58,198 bases of DNA from JARRQJ01 sp037381915. GTDB taxonomy: Bacteria; Pseudomonadota; Gammaproteobacteria; DRLM01. The stretch lies in assembly GCA_037381915.1 (NCBI GenBank), contig JARRQJ010000012.1, positions 1-58,198 on the forward strand, written 5' to 3'. This document shows, piece after piece, positions 50,349 through 58,198 of the stretch (position 1 is the stretch's first letter; each line of letters starts with the position of its first letter). The translations under genes were made by a program, and so were the position numbers. The notes below the pieces were generated by a model. That model was not told the origin of the DNA. It saw nothing but the letters and a program-made list of their open reading frames with translations, and searched no databases.

Positions 50349-51206
50349 ATGAAGAGAATATTGCGGATCTGTCTGTTCTTAAGCCTGATCCCCTTATCCA
50401 GCGGGGCGGTGGCAGCATCGCCCCTCTCTTCCCACTCCACGCCCCGCATCGCCATCATCATCGATGATATCGGGAATAATCTGCACCTGGGACTGCGTGC
50501 CGTCCGCCTGCCGGGAAGCGTAACCTGCGCGTTTCTTCCCCACACTATTTATGCGCGCCGTTTGGCGATAGCCGCCCATAAACGCAATAAGGAGGTCATG
50601 CTGCACCTGCCCATGCAATCCGAGATCGGCAAGGCGCCCGGTCCCGGCGCCTTGACCCTGGATATGACCCGCAAGGAATTCAACCACACCGTCGAGGGCG
50701 ACCTGGCGGCCATTCCCTACATCGCGGGCGTCAACAACCATATGGGCAGCCTCATGACCCAGCATCCCGGCGACATGCGCTGGCTGATGCAGGATATCAA
50801 CCGCCACGGCAATCTGTTCTTCGTCGACAGCCGCACCACTGAATATACCGTGGCCCAGCAGGTCGCGCAGGAGAACGGTATTCCCAATCTGCGTCGCGAC
50901 GTATTTCTTGACAACGATCAGCACCTGGCGGCCATTGCCGCGCAATTTGCCCGCTTGATCGCCCTGGCCAAACGCCGGGGCGGCGCCGTCGCCATCGGCC
51001 ACCCCCATCCCAACACCCTGCGTTTTCTTGCCCGGCAACTGCCCCGTCTGGCCGACGAAGGCATCGAACTGGTCTCGGCATCCGACCTCATTAAATTCAA
51101 GCAAAGCCCCGGCCGCGTCTACGCCGCCGCCCCGCTGCTGATGGGGGCGGCAAAAACGGATATCACGCCGGCGGCCGGCCGGCATGCCGCCGTGGCGACG
51201 CCATAG
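50349..51206 (+). CDS. Divergent polysaccharide deacetylase family protein (YibQ-like)
   Basis: The protein has 285 residues with a signal peptide (LFLSLIPLSSGAVA). The deacetylase-fold motifs of the divergent YibQ family are visible: RIAIIIDDIGNNLHLGLRAV, VMLHLPMQSE, GVNNHMGSLMTQHPGDM and FFVDSRTT, ending with AVAIGHPHPNTLRFL. Asp and His residues of a metal site are conserved, but catalysis is not proven for the family. It is 62 bp after ctpA; envC-ctpA-yibQ clustering is common, and a wall-related periplasmic role is likely. Confidence 0.9.
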   Translation: MKRILRICLFLSLIPLSSGAVAASPLSSHSTPRIAIIIDDIGNNLHLGLRAVRLPGSVTCAFLPHTIYARRLAIAAHKRNKEVMLHLPMQSEIGKAPGPGALTLDMTRKEFNHTVEGDLAAIPYIAGVNNHMGSLMTQHPGDMRWLMQDINRHGNLFFVDSRTTEYTVAQQVAQENGIPNLRRDVFLDNDQHLAAIAAQFARLIALAKRRGGAVAIGHPHPNTLRFLARQLPRLADEGIELVSASDLIKFKQSPGRVYAAAPLLMGAAKTDITPAAGRHAAVATP

Positions 51207-51290
51207 TCAAAGCTTGTCCCGTTTTCACGGCCGGGCTCAGCGGCTATCCTTGAGCATCAATACAAGCCATCAACCATAGGAGGACCCGTC

Positions 51291-51854
51291 ATGGCAAAGG
51301 TTCTCGTTCCCCTCGCCAACGGCTGCGAGGAACTGGAAGCGGTTACGATCATCGATCTGTTGCGGCGTGCCGGCATAGAGGTCATCACCGCGGGCCTGGA
51401 CGCATCGGCATCGGCGGTACGCGCCAGCCGCGGCACCGTGTTGGTCCCGGATGCGTCCCTGGAGCAGGCCATGCAGCAGGATTACGACATGGTGGCGCTG
51501 CCGGGCGGTCAACCCGGCACCGATAACCTCAATGCCGATCGGCGTATTCACGCCTTGCTGGAACGCATGGCGCGGCATGAAAACTATATCGCCGCCATCT
51601 GCGCCGCGCCCAAGGTATTGGCGAGCGCCGGACTGCTGAAGGGCCGCCGCGTCACCAGCTTTCCCGGCGCCTTGAGCCAAGCCCAGCTCGCCGAGGTACA
51701 CTACGAAGAGAGCGCCGTGGTGCAGGACGGCAACATCTTTACCTCCCGCGGTCCGGGCACCGCCATGGATTTCGCCCTGAGCCTTGTCGCCTGCCTGGCA
51801 GGCAAGGCGAAGCGCGACGAGGTCGAACAAGGCCTGGTGCGACCGGCTCGCTGA
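51291..51854 (+). CDS. yajL: DJ-1/YajL family protein
   Basis: The protein has 187 residues. AGGAGG lies 7 nt before the ATG. DJ-1 hallmarks are present: LVPLANGCEELEAVTIIDLLRRAG with the conserved Glu, LPGGQPGTDNL, the nucleophile-elbow Cys in AAICAAPKVLASAGLL, and TSRGPGTAMDFAL near the end. The family protects against oxidative and carbonyl stress as chaperone or deglycase; which activity is physiological is disputed. It is a separate unit that converges on ubiB; CTGAG/CTCAG and CCGCC/GGCGG arms between them (51851-51885) may form a terminator. Confidence 0.92.
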   Translation: MAKVLVPLANGCEELEAVTIIDLLRRAGIEVITAGLDASASAVRASRGTVLVPDASLEQAMQQDYDMVALPGGQPGTDNLNADRRIHALLERMARHENYIAAICAAPKVLASAGLLKGRRVTSFPGALSQAQLAEVHYEESAVVQDGNIFTSRGPGTAMDFALSLVACLAGKAKRDEVEQGLVRPAR

Positions 51855-51881
51855 GGGACCCGCCGCGCAGGCCGGGGCGGC

Positions 51882-53546
51882 TCAGTCGCGCCCGCTGGGC
51901 CAAGAGGCGATGAGTAAATAGGCCCCTGCCGCGCCTAACAACCAGGTGAGGATGGGCGCATTACCGAACATATTGGGTGAATAGCCGTCCAGACCGAGAA
52001 TGATCGCGGCGCTGATCAGGAATGCCGCCCCGGTGATGGCGAGATAGATGCGCTGTTGACCGCGTTGCAGGGTATGACGGAGTTCCTCCCACTCGGCCGG
52101 GCTCACCACCACCTTGAGTTCGCCCTGTTCGGCGCGGCGCAGCACGTCGTAGAGCAAGGCGGGGACCTGCGGCAACCGCTCCGCCCAGCGCGGCGCCTCA
52201 TGGCGCAGCCCCTGGAACAGGGCCCGTACCCCGATCTGTTCGCTCATCCACCGCTCCAGGAACGGCTTGGCGGTCTGCCACAGATCCAGATCGGGATAGA
52301 GGTCCCGGCCCAGACCCTCGATATTGAGCAAGGTCTTCTGCAACAACACCAATTGCGGCTGTACTTCCATATGAAAGCGGCGCGCGGTCTGGAACAGACG
52401 CAACAATAATTGCCCGAAGGAAATGTCCTTCAAGGGCCGCTCGAAGATCGGCTCGCACACGGTGCGGATCGCCGCCTCGAACTCCTCGACCCGCGTCCCC
52501 GCGGGCACCCAACCGGATTGCACATGCAGCTCGGCAACGCGCCGATAATCGCGCTTGAAAAAGGCCACGAAGTTTTCCGCCAGATAACGCTGGTCGACCG
52601 GGCTGAGGGTACCCATGATCCCGAAGTCCACGGCGATATAGCGCCCCTCGGGCGAGACGAAGATATTGCCGGGGTGCATATCGGCATGAAAGAAACTGTG
52701 AGCGAAGACCTGGGTGAAGAAGATCTCTACGCCCCGCTCCGCGAGCTGCTTGAGATCGACGCCCTCACGCTTGAGTTCAGCCACATCACTGATGGGTGTG
52801 CCGTGGATGCGCTCCATCACCATCACCTGGCGGCGGCAAAACGGCCAATAGACCTCGGGCACGTACAGCAGCTTCGAGTCCTGGAAGTTGCGGCGCAACT
52901 GGGACGCGTTGGCCGCCTCGCGCAACAGGTCGAGCTCGTCTAGGATGGTCTTTTCGTATTCCGCCACCACCTCCCGCGGCCGCAGGCGCCGTCCCTCGCG
53001 CCAATAGCGTTCAGCCAATTCCGCCACCACGTACAACAGACCGATATCACGGGCGATGGTCTTGTAGATGCCGGGGCGCACCACCTTGACCACTATGTCC
53101 TGGCCGTTCAACAGGCGCGCCAGGTGCACCTGAGCAATGGACGCGGAGGCATGCGGCTGCTCGTCGAAACTTTCAAAGAGTTCGGCCACCGGTTTGTTGA
53201 GGGATCTTTCCACGATGGCCCGCGCCTCCGCACCCGGAAAGGGAGGCACGCGATCCTGGAGTCTGGCCAGTTCCTGGGCGACGTCGTCGGGCAAGAGGTC
53301 ACGGCGCGTGGAGAGCATCTGCCCGAACTTGACGAAGATGGGCCCCAGTTCCTCCAGGCTGCGCCGGATACGCGCGCCACGCGGCGGCCTGCCCTTGCGA
53401 AACCAGTGCCACGGAAGCAGAAAGAGTAAAAAGCGGAAGGGGCGGAACAAATGGGTGGCAAGGACGATCTCGTCCAAACCGTTGCGCACCAAAATCCAAT
53501 TGATATAGAGCAGGCGCAACACCTGCCCGGGCCGCAACATCAGCAC
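51882..53546 (-). CDS. ubiB: Ubiquinone biosynthesis kinase-like protein UbiB
   Basis: The protein has 554 residues from a GTG at 53546, chosen because AAGG lies 7 nt upstream. The ADCK/UbiB signature KxGQ is in IFVKFGQMLSTR, followed by the Ala-rich loop ASIAQVHLARL, VKVVRPG, the catalytic FFHADMHPGNIFV and the metal site YIAVDFGIMG. Two C-terminal transmembrane helices close the protein (YLAITGAAFLISAAIIL and ILTWLLGAAGAYLLIA). It is an atypical ATPase needed for ubiquinone synthesis at the inner membrane. It is the last gene of hslV-hslU-DUF971-ubiE-ubiJ-ubiB. Confidence 0.95.
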   Translation of the reverse strand: MLMLRPGQVLRLLYINWILVRNGLDEIVLATHLFRPFRFLLFLLPWHWFRKGRPPRGARIRRSLEELGPIFVKFGQMLSTRRDLLPDDVAQELARLQDRVPPFPGAEARAIVERSLNKPVAELFESFDEQPHASASIAQVHLARLLNGQDIVVKVVRPGIYKTIARDIGLLYVVAELAERYWREGRRLRPREVVAEYEKTILDELDLLREAANASQLRRNFQDSKLLYVPEVYWPFCRRQVMVMERIHGTPISDVAELKREGVDLKQLAERGVEIFFTQVFAHSFFHADMHPGNIFVSPEGRYIAVDFGIMGTLSPVDQRYLAENFVAFFKRDYRRVAELHVQSGWVPAGTRVEEFEAAIRTVCEPIFERPLKDISFGQLLLRLFQTARRFHMEVQPQLVLLQKTLLNIEGLGRDLYPDLDLWQTAKPFLERWMSEQIGVRALFQGLRHEAPRWAERLPQVPALLYDVLRRAEQGELKVVVSPAEWEELRHTLQRGQQRIYLAITGAAFLISAAIILGLDGYSPNMFGNAPILTWLLGAAGAYLLIASWPSGRD

Positions 53547-53597
53547 GTGATCACCTTTTCCCCTTGAGGTCGATCCTGGCATGCCCGGCGCGCGCGG

Positions 53598-54218
53598 CTA
53601 CGGCTCATTGGACTCGAGCCGCCCTCGGAGCCGCTTGACGCGCGCTTCCAGGCGCTCCGTATCATCGCGCAGCACATCCACGGCGGCGAGGAACTCGTTC
53701 ACTTCATCGCGCTGCGGCAAATGGCGGCTTTCCTCCTGAAGGTATTCCGTCATGTCCCGCCCAAGGCTGTCCATGCTCTTGGCGCCCCACTCCAGCGTGT
53801 CGCGTACCAGGTTGCCCACTTGATGGGCGGCGACATCGCCGACGAGTCGCGACAGTTGTTCTTCCCAGTCGATGTCCATGTCGCGCAGGACGGCCTCGAA
53901 GTGCTGCCCCAGGCTCACGTCGCCGTTGATCTCCACCGCGCCTGCGAACAACAAACCCCGTTCCTCGCCGAGACCGACACGCGCCAGCGACAGCGGCGCA
54001 CCGCTGATCACGGCGTCCGCCGTCCCCGCGTAATCACGCAACAGCTGAATGCCACCGCCGTGCGGCGCCATATGCAAGGTGACGCCCAAGCCGCGCAACT
54101 CCACGGCGACAATCTTGCCGGTCATGGACTCCAGCCGGGACAGGGTCTCCGGATCGAGCGCCAAACAGCGGTTAAGCGCGATTTCCAGTCCGGCCAGGAC
54201 GGCGGCGGGCAGCTTCAC
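53598..54218 (-). CDS. ubiJ: Ubiquinone biosynthesis accessory factor UbiJ
   Basis: The protein has 206 residues. The start is the GTG at 54218, which overlaps the ubiE stop in the sequence GTGA, a sign of translational coupling. An SCP2 lipid-binding domain covers residues 10-110 (IALNRCLALDPETLSRLESM, GTADAVISGAPLSLAR, VEINGDVSLGQHFEAVL). The C-terminal half is helical and coiled (VNEFLAAVDVLRDDTERLEARV). UbiJ binds ubiquinone intermediates in the soluble Ubi complex. It lies between ubiE and ubiB, as in other gammaproteobacteria. Confidence 0.92.
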   Translation of the reverse strand: MKLPAAVLAGLEIALNRCLALDPETLSRLESMTGKIVAVELRGLGVTLHMAPHGGGIQLLRDYAGTADAVISGAPLSLARVGLGEERGLLFAGAVEINGDVSLGQHFEAVLRDMDIDWEEQLSRLVGDVAAHQVGNLVRDTLEWGAKSMDSLGRDMTEYLQEESRHLPQRDEVNEFLAAVDVLRDDTERLEARVKRLRGRLESNEP

Positions 54219-54970
54219 AGCTTGTGCCCGCGATGGAGCGCCACGATCCCGCCGCTCAGATTGTAGTAATCGCAATGGCTGAAACCGGCGTCGACGAGCA
54301 TCCCTTTCAGGGTCTCCTGATCCGGGTGCATGCGGATGGATTCCACCAGGTAGCGGTAACTCTCCGCGTCGTTAGCCACCAGCTTGCCCAGCCATGGCAA
54401 GAATTTCGAATAGGCGTCATACAGCGGACGCACCGGCGTGATGGGTTTAGAAAACTCCAGCACCAGCAGCCGCCCGCCGGGTTTCAGCACCCGGCACATG
54501 GATTTCAGTGCCGCGTCGATATGGGTGACGTTGCGCAGACCGAAGGCGATGGAGATGCAATCGAAGACCCCGTCAGCAAACGGCAAATGCTCGGCATTGG
54601 CCAGGGCATAGCTCAGGTTGCCACTGATGCCGCGATCCAACAGCGCGTCACGGCCGCGGTCCAGCATGGCGTTGTTGATATCGGTGGCCACCACCCAGCC
54701 GTCGTCCCCGACCCGTTCGGCAAAGGCCGCCGCCAGGTCGCCGGTGCCGGAGGCCACGTCCAAGACCCGCTGACCCGGGCCGACCCCGCTCAACTCGATG
54801 GTAAAGCGTTTCCACAGGCGATGAATGCCCAGCGACATCAAATCATTCATGATGTCATATTTATCCGCCACCGAGGTAAAGACGCCCGACACCAGCCGCA
54901 CCTTTTCCTCGGCCGCCACCTTGCGGAAACCGAAATGCGCGGAATGATCGGAGGAGTCGTTATTATTCAT
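54215..54970 (-). CDS. ubiE: Ubiquinone/menaquinone C-methyltransferase UbiE
   Basis: The protein has 251 residues. Class I SAM-dependent methyltransferase motifs are intact: VLDVASGTGDLAAAFAERVG, VVATDINNAMLDRGRD, and the UbiE-specific FDCISIAFGLRNVTH and GGRLLVLEFSKP. It methylates the quinone ring in ubiquinone (and where present menaquinone) synthesis. The ATG at 54970 is preferred over a GTG three codons earlier. It couples to ubiJ through a 4-bp overlap and lies 23 bp after the DUF971 gene. Confidence 0.96.
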   Translation of the reverse strand: MNNNDSSDHSAHFGFRKVAAEEKVRLVSGVFTSVADKYDIMNDLMSLGIHRLWKRFTIELSGVGPGQRVLDVASGTGDLAAAFAERVGDDGWVVATDINNAMLDRGRDALLDRGISGNLSYALANAEHLPFADGVFDCISIAFGLRNVTHIDAALKSMCRVLKPGGRLLVLEFSKPITPVRPLYDAYSKFLPWLGKLVANDAESYRYLVESIRMHPDQETLKGMLVDAGFSHCDYYNLSGGIVALHRGHKL

Positions 54971-54992
54971 ACTGATCACAGGGTCCGGCGCG

Positions 54993-55352
54993 TTACGCCG
55001 ATGTGGTGCGTTGATATCCCGCCTTGGCCAGTTGCGCCAGATACTCCTGCCAGTTGGCCTCTTGTTGCGTCCCCAGTCTATACAGCCAGTCCCAGGAATA
55101 GATACCGGTATTATGGCCGTCGTCGAAGTACAGCTTTACCGCGTAATTGCCCACCGGTTCGATGGCGGTGATGTTGACATTCTCCTTCCCGACCTGCAAC
55201 ACCTCCTGCCCTGGACCGTGACCGCGCACCTCGGCGGAGGGGGAATAGACGCGCAAGTATTCACAGGGCAAGTCGAAGCGCCTCCCGTCATCGAACGCCA
55301 CTTCGAGAATCCGCGAGGCGCGGCGCAAACGAATGTCGGTGGGGTGGGGCAT
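54993..55352 (-). CDS. DUF971 (gamma-butyrobetaine hydroxylase-like N-terminal domain) protein
   Basis: The protein has 119 residues. The DUF971 pattern is clear: IRLRRASRILEVAFDDGRRF, LPCEYLRVYSPSAEVRGHG, INITAIEPVGNYAVKLYFDDGH and TGIYSWDWLYRLG. The domain also forms the N-terminus of gamma-butyrobetaine hydroxylases, where it binds zinc; as a single-domain protein in gammaproteobacteria it sits between hslU and ubiE. A link to Fe-S or P-loop scaffold proteins has been suggested for relatives. No function is proven here. It lies 35 bp after hslU. Confidence 0.93.
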   Translation of the reverse strand: MPHPTDIRLRRASRILEVAFDDGRRFDLPCEYLRVYSPSAEVRGHGPGQEVLQVGKENVNITAIEPVGNYAVKLYFDDGHNTGIYSWDWLYRLGTQQEANWQEYLAQLAKAGYQRTTSA

Positions 55353-55387
55353 AGTCTTCCTTGTATCCGGGCTCGCGGCCGATCGGC

Positions 55388-56719
55388 TTAAAGTATATAC
55401 CGGCTCATGTCCTCGTCCTGCGCCAGACTGGCGAGCTGCTCATCCACATAGGCGCCATCGACAGCCACGCTCTGGCCTTGGTAATCCGGGGCCGCGAACG
55501 AAATGCCTTCCAACAGGCGCTCCATCACGGTGTGGAGACGGCGCGCCCCGATGTTCTCGGTACTCTCGTTCACCGTCCAGGCGATCTCGGCAACACGACG
55601 AATGCCCTCCTCGGTAAACTGCAAGGTGACGCCCTCCGCATTGAGCAAGGCGATGTACTGTTCGGTGAGCGAGGCGTCGGGCTCGGTGAGAATGCGCACG
55701 AAATCGTCCACGGACAAGGCGCTGAGTTCGACGCGAATCGGCAGGCGCCCTTGCAACTCGGGAATCAGATCGGAGGGTTTGGAGAGATGAAAGGCGCCGG
55801 AGGCGATGAACAATATATGGTCGGTACGCACCACGCCGTGTTTGGTGGTGACGGTGCTGCCTTCCACCAGGGGCAACAGATCCCGTTGCACGCCCTCCCG
55901 CGACACATCGGGCCCGCCGTGCTCGCCGCGTTTGGCGATCTTGTCGATCTCGTCAAGGAACACGATACCGTTTTGTTCCACGTTCTGCAGGGCGCGACTC
56001 TTAATGTCCTCATCGTTGATCAGCTTGCCCGCTTCCTCGTCGGTCAACAGCTTTATCGCATCCTTGACCCGCACCTTGCGGTGACGGGTGCGCGAACCGG
56101 CCATATTCTGGAACATGCTCTGCAGCTGGCTGCTCATTTCCTCCATGCCCGGCGGCGCCATGATCTCCACGCCCACCGGCGCGACGCTGGTTTCGATCTC
56201 GATCTCCTTATCGTCCATCTCGCCCTCGCGGAGCTTTTTGCGGAACACCTGACGGGTGGTCGATTCTTCCGCCGATTCCTCGGCGGCGCCGTAACCGCCG
56301 CGCGCCCGCGGCAGTAAGGCATCCAACACCCGTTCCTCCGCGGCGTCCTGGGCGCGATGACGAACCTTGGCCATCTCTTCCTCGCGGGTCATCTTGATGG
56401 AGACGTCCACCAGGTCGCGAATGATGGAATCCACGTCCCTGCCCACGTAACCCACCTCGGTGAACTTGGTGGCCTCCACCTTGGTGAACGGAGCGTTGGC
56501 CAGCTTGGCCAAACGGCGCGCGATCTCGGTCTTGCCCACGCCGGTGGGCCCGATCATCAGGATATTCTTGGGGGTGATCTCGTTGCGCAGTTGCTCGTCC
56601 ACCTGGGCGCGCCGCCAGCGGTTGCGCAGGGCGATGGCCACCGCCCGCTTGGCGTCGCCCTGTCCGACGATGTGCTTGTCCAGTTCCTGGACGATTTCCC
56701 TGGGGGTCATGTACGACAT
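55388..56719 (-). CDS. hslU: HslUV protease ATPase subunit HslU
   Basis: The protein has 443 residues, the normal length. MTPREIVQELDKHIVGQ starts the N-domain. Walker A is GPTGVGKTEIARRLA near residue 58, with the pore motif GYVGRD at about 91-96; Walker B is GIVFLDEIDKIA. Sensor and arginine-finger regions are present (ELQGRLPIRVEL), and the C-terminus EDMSRYIL docks into HslV. It unfolds substrates for HslV in the cytoplasm. It lies 65 bp downstream of hslV in a likely heat-shock operon; I cannot see a clear sigma-32 promoter. Confidence 0.97.
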   Translation of the reverse strand: MSYMTPREIVQELDKHIVGQGDAKRAVAIALRNRWRRAQVDEQLRNEITPKNILMIGPTGVGKTEIARRLAKLANAPFTKVEATKFTEVGYVGRDVDSIIRDLVDVSIKMTREEEMAKVRHRAQDAAEERVLDALLPRARGGYGAAEESAEESTTRQVFRKKLREGEMDDKEIEIETSVAPVGVEIMAPPGMEEMSSQLQSMFQNMAGSRTRHRKVRVKDAIKLLTDEEAGKLINDEDIKSRALQNVEQNGIVFLDEIDKIAKRGEHGGPDVSREGVQRDLLPLVEGSTVTTKHGVVRTDHILFIASGAFHLSKPSDLIPELQGRLPIRVELSALSVDDFVRILTEPDASLTEQYIALLNAEGVTLQFTEEGIRRVAEIAWTVNESTENIGARRLHTVMERLLEGISFAAPDYQGQSVAVDGAYVDEQLASLAQDEDMSRYIL

Positions 56720-56784
56720 AGCAGGTGCCCGATCATGTGTAAACCTTTTTATCCACGTCTAGATTTGACAGAAGCGGGCCGCGA

Positions 56785-57330
56785 TCATTCCGCGACGTCC
56801 AGCTCCTCAAGGGTCAAATGATGATTGGTGTAGATGCAGATATCCGCAGCGATGGTCAGCGCCCGCTCGGCGATCACCCGCGCCTCCAGATCCGTATTCT
56901 CCATGAGCGCCCGTGCCGCGGCCTGGGCGAACGGTCCGCCGGAGCCGATGGCCGCGACGTTGTGTTCCGGCTCGATGACGTCGCCATTACCCGAGATGAG
57001 CAGCGAACTCTGCTTATCCGCCACCACCAGCATGGCCTCCAGACGGCGCAGCACCCGGTCGGTGCGCCAGTCCTTGGCCATCTCCACGGCGGCCCGCACC
57101 AGGTTGCCGGAATACTTCTCCAGCTTGCCCTCGAAGCGCTCGAACAGGGTAAAGGCGTCCGCCGTGCCGCCGGCGAAGCCGGCGATGACCTTGTCGCCGA
57201 ACAGGCGCCGTACCTTGCGGGCATTGCCCTTCATCACTGTCTGACCCAGGGAGACCTGACCGTCACCGCCGACGACAACCTGGTTGCCACGGCGAACCAA
57301 CAGTATGGTCGTGCCTCGAAATTGCTCCAC
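56785..57330 (-). CDS. hslV: HslUV protease proteolytic subunit HslV
   Basis: The protein has 181 residues from a GTG at 57330 with GGAGAG just upstream. The N-terminal segment VEQFRGTTILLVRR holds the catalytic Thr exposed after propeptide removal. Further proteasome-beta features are GGDGQVSLGQTVMKGNARKV with the catalytic Lys, GFAGGTADAFTLFERFE and IGSGGPFAQAAARAL. A longer open frame runs upstream to 57468, but no homology supports it. It forms hexameric rings with HslU. It is divergent from sat; TATATT about 27 bp before the GTG may be its -10 box. Confidence 0.96.
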   Translation of the reverse strand: MEQFRGTTILLVRRGNQVVVGGDGQVSLGQTVMKGNARKVRRLFGDKVIAGFAGGTADAFTLFERFEGKLEKYSGNLVRAAVEMAKDWRTDRVLRRLEAMLVVADKQSSLLISGNGDVIEPEHNVAAIGSGGPFAQAAARALMENTDLEARVIAERALTIAADICIYTNHHLTLEELDVAE

Positions 57331-57533
57331 TAGGCTCTCCTCGCCGAAATGGCGTAATATACACGCTCGGGCTAGGCCAAAAAAGCGAGCCTCCCGCGCC
57401 CCCCGTATCAAGCCCGCTCCCCCGCGATTGGTAAGCCCGACCGGTTCACTGCTAAAATACGGCCTCAATACATAGAAATCAGACGCGTGCAGCGGTCCGG
57501 CCGAATAATCACGCGGGAGGAGTCCATACTACC

Positions 57534-58198
57534 ATGTCCAAACTCGTCAAACCCCACGGGGCCGAGCAACTCAAACCCCTGCTGTTGGAGGGTGCCGCCT
57601 TGGCCGCCGAACGCGCCCGCGCTGCGGAACTGCCCAAGGTCCATATCAGCTCCCGGGAAACCGGTGATCTCATCATGCTGGGGATCGGCGGTTTTACCCC
57701 CCTGGACGGCTTCATGACCCGTGCCGATTGGGAGGGGGTGTGCGACGGCATGAAAATGGCCAACGGCCTGTTCTGGCCCATCCCTATCACCCTGTCCACC
57801 GACCAGCATACCGCCGACGGCATCAAGACCGGTACCGAAATCGCCCTGGTGGACCGGGAAAGCGACGAGATCATGGCCACCATGAAGGTCACGGAAAAAT
57901 ACACCATCGATAAAGAGCACGAGTGCGTCATGGTGTTCAAGACCACCGATGCCGAACATCCGGGGGTAAAAATGGTGATGGACCAGGGCGCGGTTAATCT
58001 GGCCGGTCCGGTCAAGGTGCTGTCGCAAGGCCGCTTTCCCAGCGATTTCGCCGACGTGTACATGACACCGACCGAGACGCGCAGGCTGTTCGAGCAAAAG
58101 GGCTGGTCGACGGTGGTGGCCTTTCAGACCCGCAATCCCCTGCACCGCTCTCACGAGTACCTGGTGAAGATCGCCATCGAGATCTGCGACGGCGTGAT
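57534..58198 (+). CDS. sat: Sulfate adenylyltransferase (ATP sulfurylase), 3' partial
   Basis: The first 221 codons are present and the window edge cuts the rest. GGGAGGAG precedes the ATG by 11 nt. The PUA-like N-domain (KVHISSRETGDLIMLGIGGF, TPLDGFMTRADW) leads to the ATP-sulfurylase site motif VAFQTRNPLHRSHE near residue 195. This is the homooligomeric Sat type, not the CysDN type. In sulfur oxidisers it works in reverse, making ATP and sulfate from APS and pyrophosphate; aprAB or a related module would be expected to the right, outside the window. It is divergent from hslV. Confidence 0.95.
   Translation, partial: MSKLVKPHGAEQLKPLLLEGAALAAERARAAELPKVHISSRETGDLIMLGIGGFTPLDGFMTRADWEGVCDGMKMANGLFWPIPITLSTDQHTADGIKTGTEIALVDRESDEIMATMKVTEKYTIDKEHECVMVFKTTDAEHPGVKMVMDQGAVNLAGPVKVLSQGRFPSDFADVYMTPTETRRLFEQKGWSTVVAFQTRNPLHRSHEYLVKIAIEICDGV

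Noticed and set aside
49054..50418. Open frame of 454 codons antisense to ctpA.
   Set aside because: It is a by-product of G+C-rich codon use opposite a clear S41 peptidase gene; its translation shows no family motif and it lacks a ribosome binding site.
57331..57468. N-terminal extension of HslV by 46 residues.
   Set aside because: HslV is processed close to its start and the GTG at 57330 with GGAGAG matches the family length; the extension has no homology.
1..58198. CRISPR arrays, rRNA and tRNA genes.
   Set aside because: No regularly spaced direct repeats with unique spacers were seen, and no rRNA sequence or tRNA cloverleaf with a T-loop motif was recognised by eye. A covariance-model scan would be decisive.

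Overview
The window looks like a chromosome segment of a free-living, sulfur-oxidising gammaproteobacterium. The evidence is the gammaproteobacterial gene order lptD-surA-pdxA-rsmA, the order hslV-hslU-DUF971-ubiE-ubiJ-ubiB, a secB/gpsA/gpmI/envC/ctpA neighbourhood, and an ATP-sulfurylase gene (sat) running off the right edge. Rhodanese-type proteins and a decayed PEP-CTERM surface protein fit an environmental sulfur bacterium. I cannot name the genus from the sequence. Both ends cut genes: a multidomain acyl-activating/acyltransferase protein on the left and sat on the right.

The window has two halves. Positions 1.3-27 kb are accessory: low gene density, mostly isolated monocistronic genes (lipoproteins, small secreted or membrane proteins, regulators), long non-coding gaps, and many relics. 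The relics are an IS91-type transposase C-terminus, an IS5/IS1182-type transposase N-terminus that replaces the 5' part of a PEP-CTERM gene, a truncated STAND/LuxR-type ATPase, a frameshifted secreted protein, and three decayed fragments of a glutamine amidotransferase gene whose intact relative lies at 25.6-26.3 kb. Threaded through this half are short dispersed repeats: family A (core GGGTCAGACTCGATTGAA, at least seven clear copies), family B (50 bp, two copies) and family C (about 95-130 bp with ends related to CAGATTTA, at least two copies). They resemble the non-autonomous sequences that accompany REP-associated (RAYT) transposases, but no such transposase gene is in the window.

The accessory half also holds a signalling pair that is worth attention. 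A membrane class III adenylate cyclase (22.3-23.8 kb) has a perfect TGTGA-N6-TCACA CRP-type site 66 bp before its start codon and overlaps convergently with an HD-GYP cyclic-di-GMP phosphodiesterase. A 598-residue protein with a PilZ-like C-terminus follows further right.

Positions 27-58 kb are dense core genome. Outer-membrane and cell-wall functions dominate: amgK and murU (peptidoglycan recycling), lptD and surA (LPS export and outer-membrane folding), envC and ctpA (division and periplasmic proteolysis), and secB. Housekeeping metabolism is represented by pdxA, rsmA, gpsA, gpmI, moeB and the ubiquinone genes ubiE, ubiJ and ubiB. The right end carries the HslUV protease and sat. Several convergent pairs share one hairpin that spans both stop codons. 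No rRNA, tRNA or CRISPR array was recognised.
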